Source: Pseudomonadota bacterium
Lineage (GTDB): Bacteria > Pseudomonadota > Gammaproteobacteria > Ga0077536
Reading direction: 5' to 3'
Assembly: GCA_016719885.1 (NCBI GenBank)
Contig: JADJYF010000011.1
Coordinates: 133,608 to 197,607, forward strand
DNA length: 64,000 nucleotides
Of the stretch, positions 63,301-64,000 are shown piece after piece. The notes under the pieces were generated by a model that was given only the letters and a program-made list of their open reading frames with translations, had not been told where the DNA came from and ran no database searches. The position numbers and the translations under genes were made by a program. Position 1 is the stretch's first letter. Every line of letters begins with the position of its first letter.

Positions 63301-63955
63301 CCAGGCGCCGATGTCCGACCAGCGTCGGGTCGGCATCGCCGACCGTCACCGCGCCCTGGTAGCAATACACGAAGGCATTGTGCGTGCCGGGCAAGGCCAC
63401 GGTCTCGCGCGCGCCGGCGCTGAACTCGATGTCGACATACACCGGTTCTGCTCCTCGATGCCCGCCAACGGGCCCTTGCGCGCGAAACGCGCCGGCGATG
63501 ACTTTCATGCGATTGCCGGCGGGCGTGCGGGCCATGATCGGAATGTCGGACGGCGCAATGTCCCGGTAGCGCGGCGCCATCTTCTTCGAGCGCGCCGGCA
63601 GGTTGACCCACAGCTGAAAGCCCCACATGAGGCCGTTCTCCTGCTCCGGCATTTCCGAATGCAGGACGCCGCGCCCGGCCGTCATCCACTGCACGCTGCC
63701 GGCCCGCAGCAGGCCGCTGTTGCCCTGGTTGTGCCGTCAGGCGCATGCGGCCCGCCAGCATGTAGGTGACGGTCTCGAAGCCGCGGTGGGGATGGCCCGG
63801 AAAGCCGCCGATGAAGTCGTCCGGATCGTCCGACACGAATTCGTCCAGCAGCAGGAAGGGATCGAGCTCCGGCGAAGTCTAGGTCGGCCACCGATGACGT
63901 GAAACTGGCGTACGCCCGCTGCCGTCGGGAAGTGGCCCGGCCCTGCACGATGCGG
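63300..63955 (-). pseudogene. Pirin-family protein gene, frameshifted and 3'-truncated
   Basis: Minus-strand pieces give LDPFLLLDEFVSDDPDDFIGG, FPGHPHRGFETVTYMLAGRMR, then (after an indel near 63730) LLRAGSVQWMTAGRGVLHSEMPEQENGLMWGFQLW and VNLPARSKKMAPRYRDI (in parts). These are unmistakable pirin segments with the iron-binding HPHRGFET histidines. The N-terminal part near 63900 is also shifted. The C-terminal cupin domain ends abruptly at about 63300, where DUF2834 coding sequence begins. Confidence 0.8.
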
Positions 63956-64000
63956 TGACGCTGTTCGGCGGGAGTGGGGTTCCGTGGGCTGGGCCTTGTG

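Overview
The window is GC-rich, densely packed bacterial DNA. GlnD, GreB and a RoxA/YcfD-type ribosomal oxygenase point to a gammaproteobacterium. The rest is mostly metabolism: acyl-CoA ligase, amidases, 2-oxoglutarate dioxygenases, MFS exporters, and PQQ and flavin oxidoreductases. This fits an environmental, probably uncultured lineage. I see no tRNA, rRNA, CRISPR array, prophage or transposase gene.

Layout: 1-94 is the N-terminus of an omega-aminotransferase leaving the window. 348-2207 is an RTX repeat protein. 2285-5521 is an overlapping acyl-CoA ligase / RoxA / GNAT operon. 5598-16930 holds MscS, a phage-like hypothetical protein, two amidases, an MHS transporter, a flavin monooxygenase, a large hybrid histidine kinase and a Rieske protein. 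17079-24961 holds a VOC protein, a second histidine kinase, a DUF1272 protein, two DJ-1-superfamily genes, glnD and an alpha-hydroxy-acid oxidase. 25148-35781 (minus strand) is a five-gene unit: NarX-like kinase, LuxR-type regulator, SbmA/YddA-like ABC protein whose ATPase motifs are all lost, and two very large six-hairpin glycosidase-like proteins. The last three genes are joined by 4-base overlaps. I consider this the best candidate for an undescribed system. 36006-40340 carries hopanoid-type lipid genes (HpnK, HpnI, HpnL) with a DegT aminotransferase. 40439-60503 holds dioxygenases, a PQQ/cytochrome dehydrogenase, a CmoA-like enzyme with two membrane methyltransferases, an SPFH protein, an FHA-cyclase, transporters and oxidoreductases, followed by greB at 60500-61000.

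From about 61037 to the right edge every recognisable gene is broken: kinase/receiver, class III cyclase, thioesterase, DUF2834 protein and pirin. They carry frequent indels and at least two deletion junctions. A low-quality contig end or a chimera is as likely as true gene decay.

Two families of short palindromes punctuate the whole window. They share one plan: a GTAG or GTGG head, an 8-base arm, a 2-base centre and the complementary arm. They occur singly, as inverted pairs and nested, and they look like REP/REPIN elements. Several supply the stop codon of the gene they follow. One pair flanks a run of 40 cytosines that is read as polyglycine by a cyclase gene.
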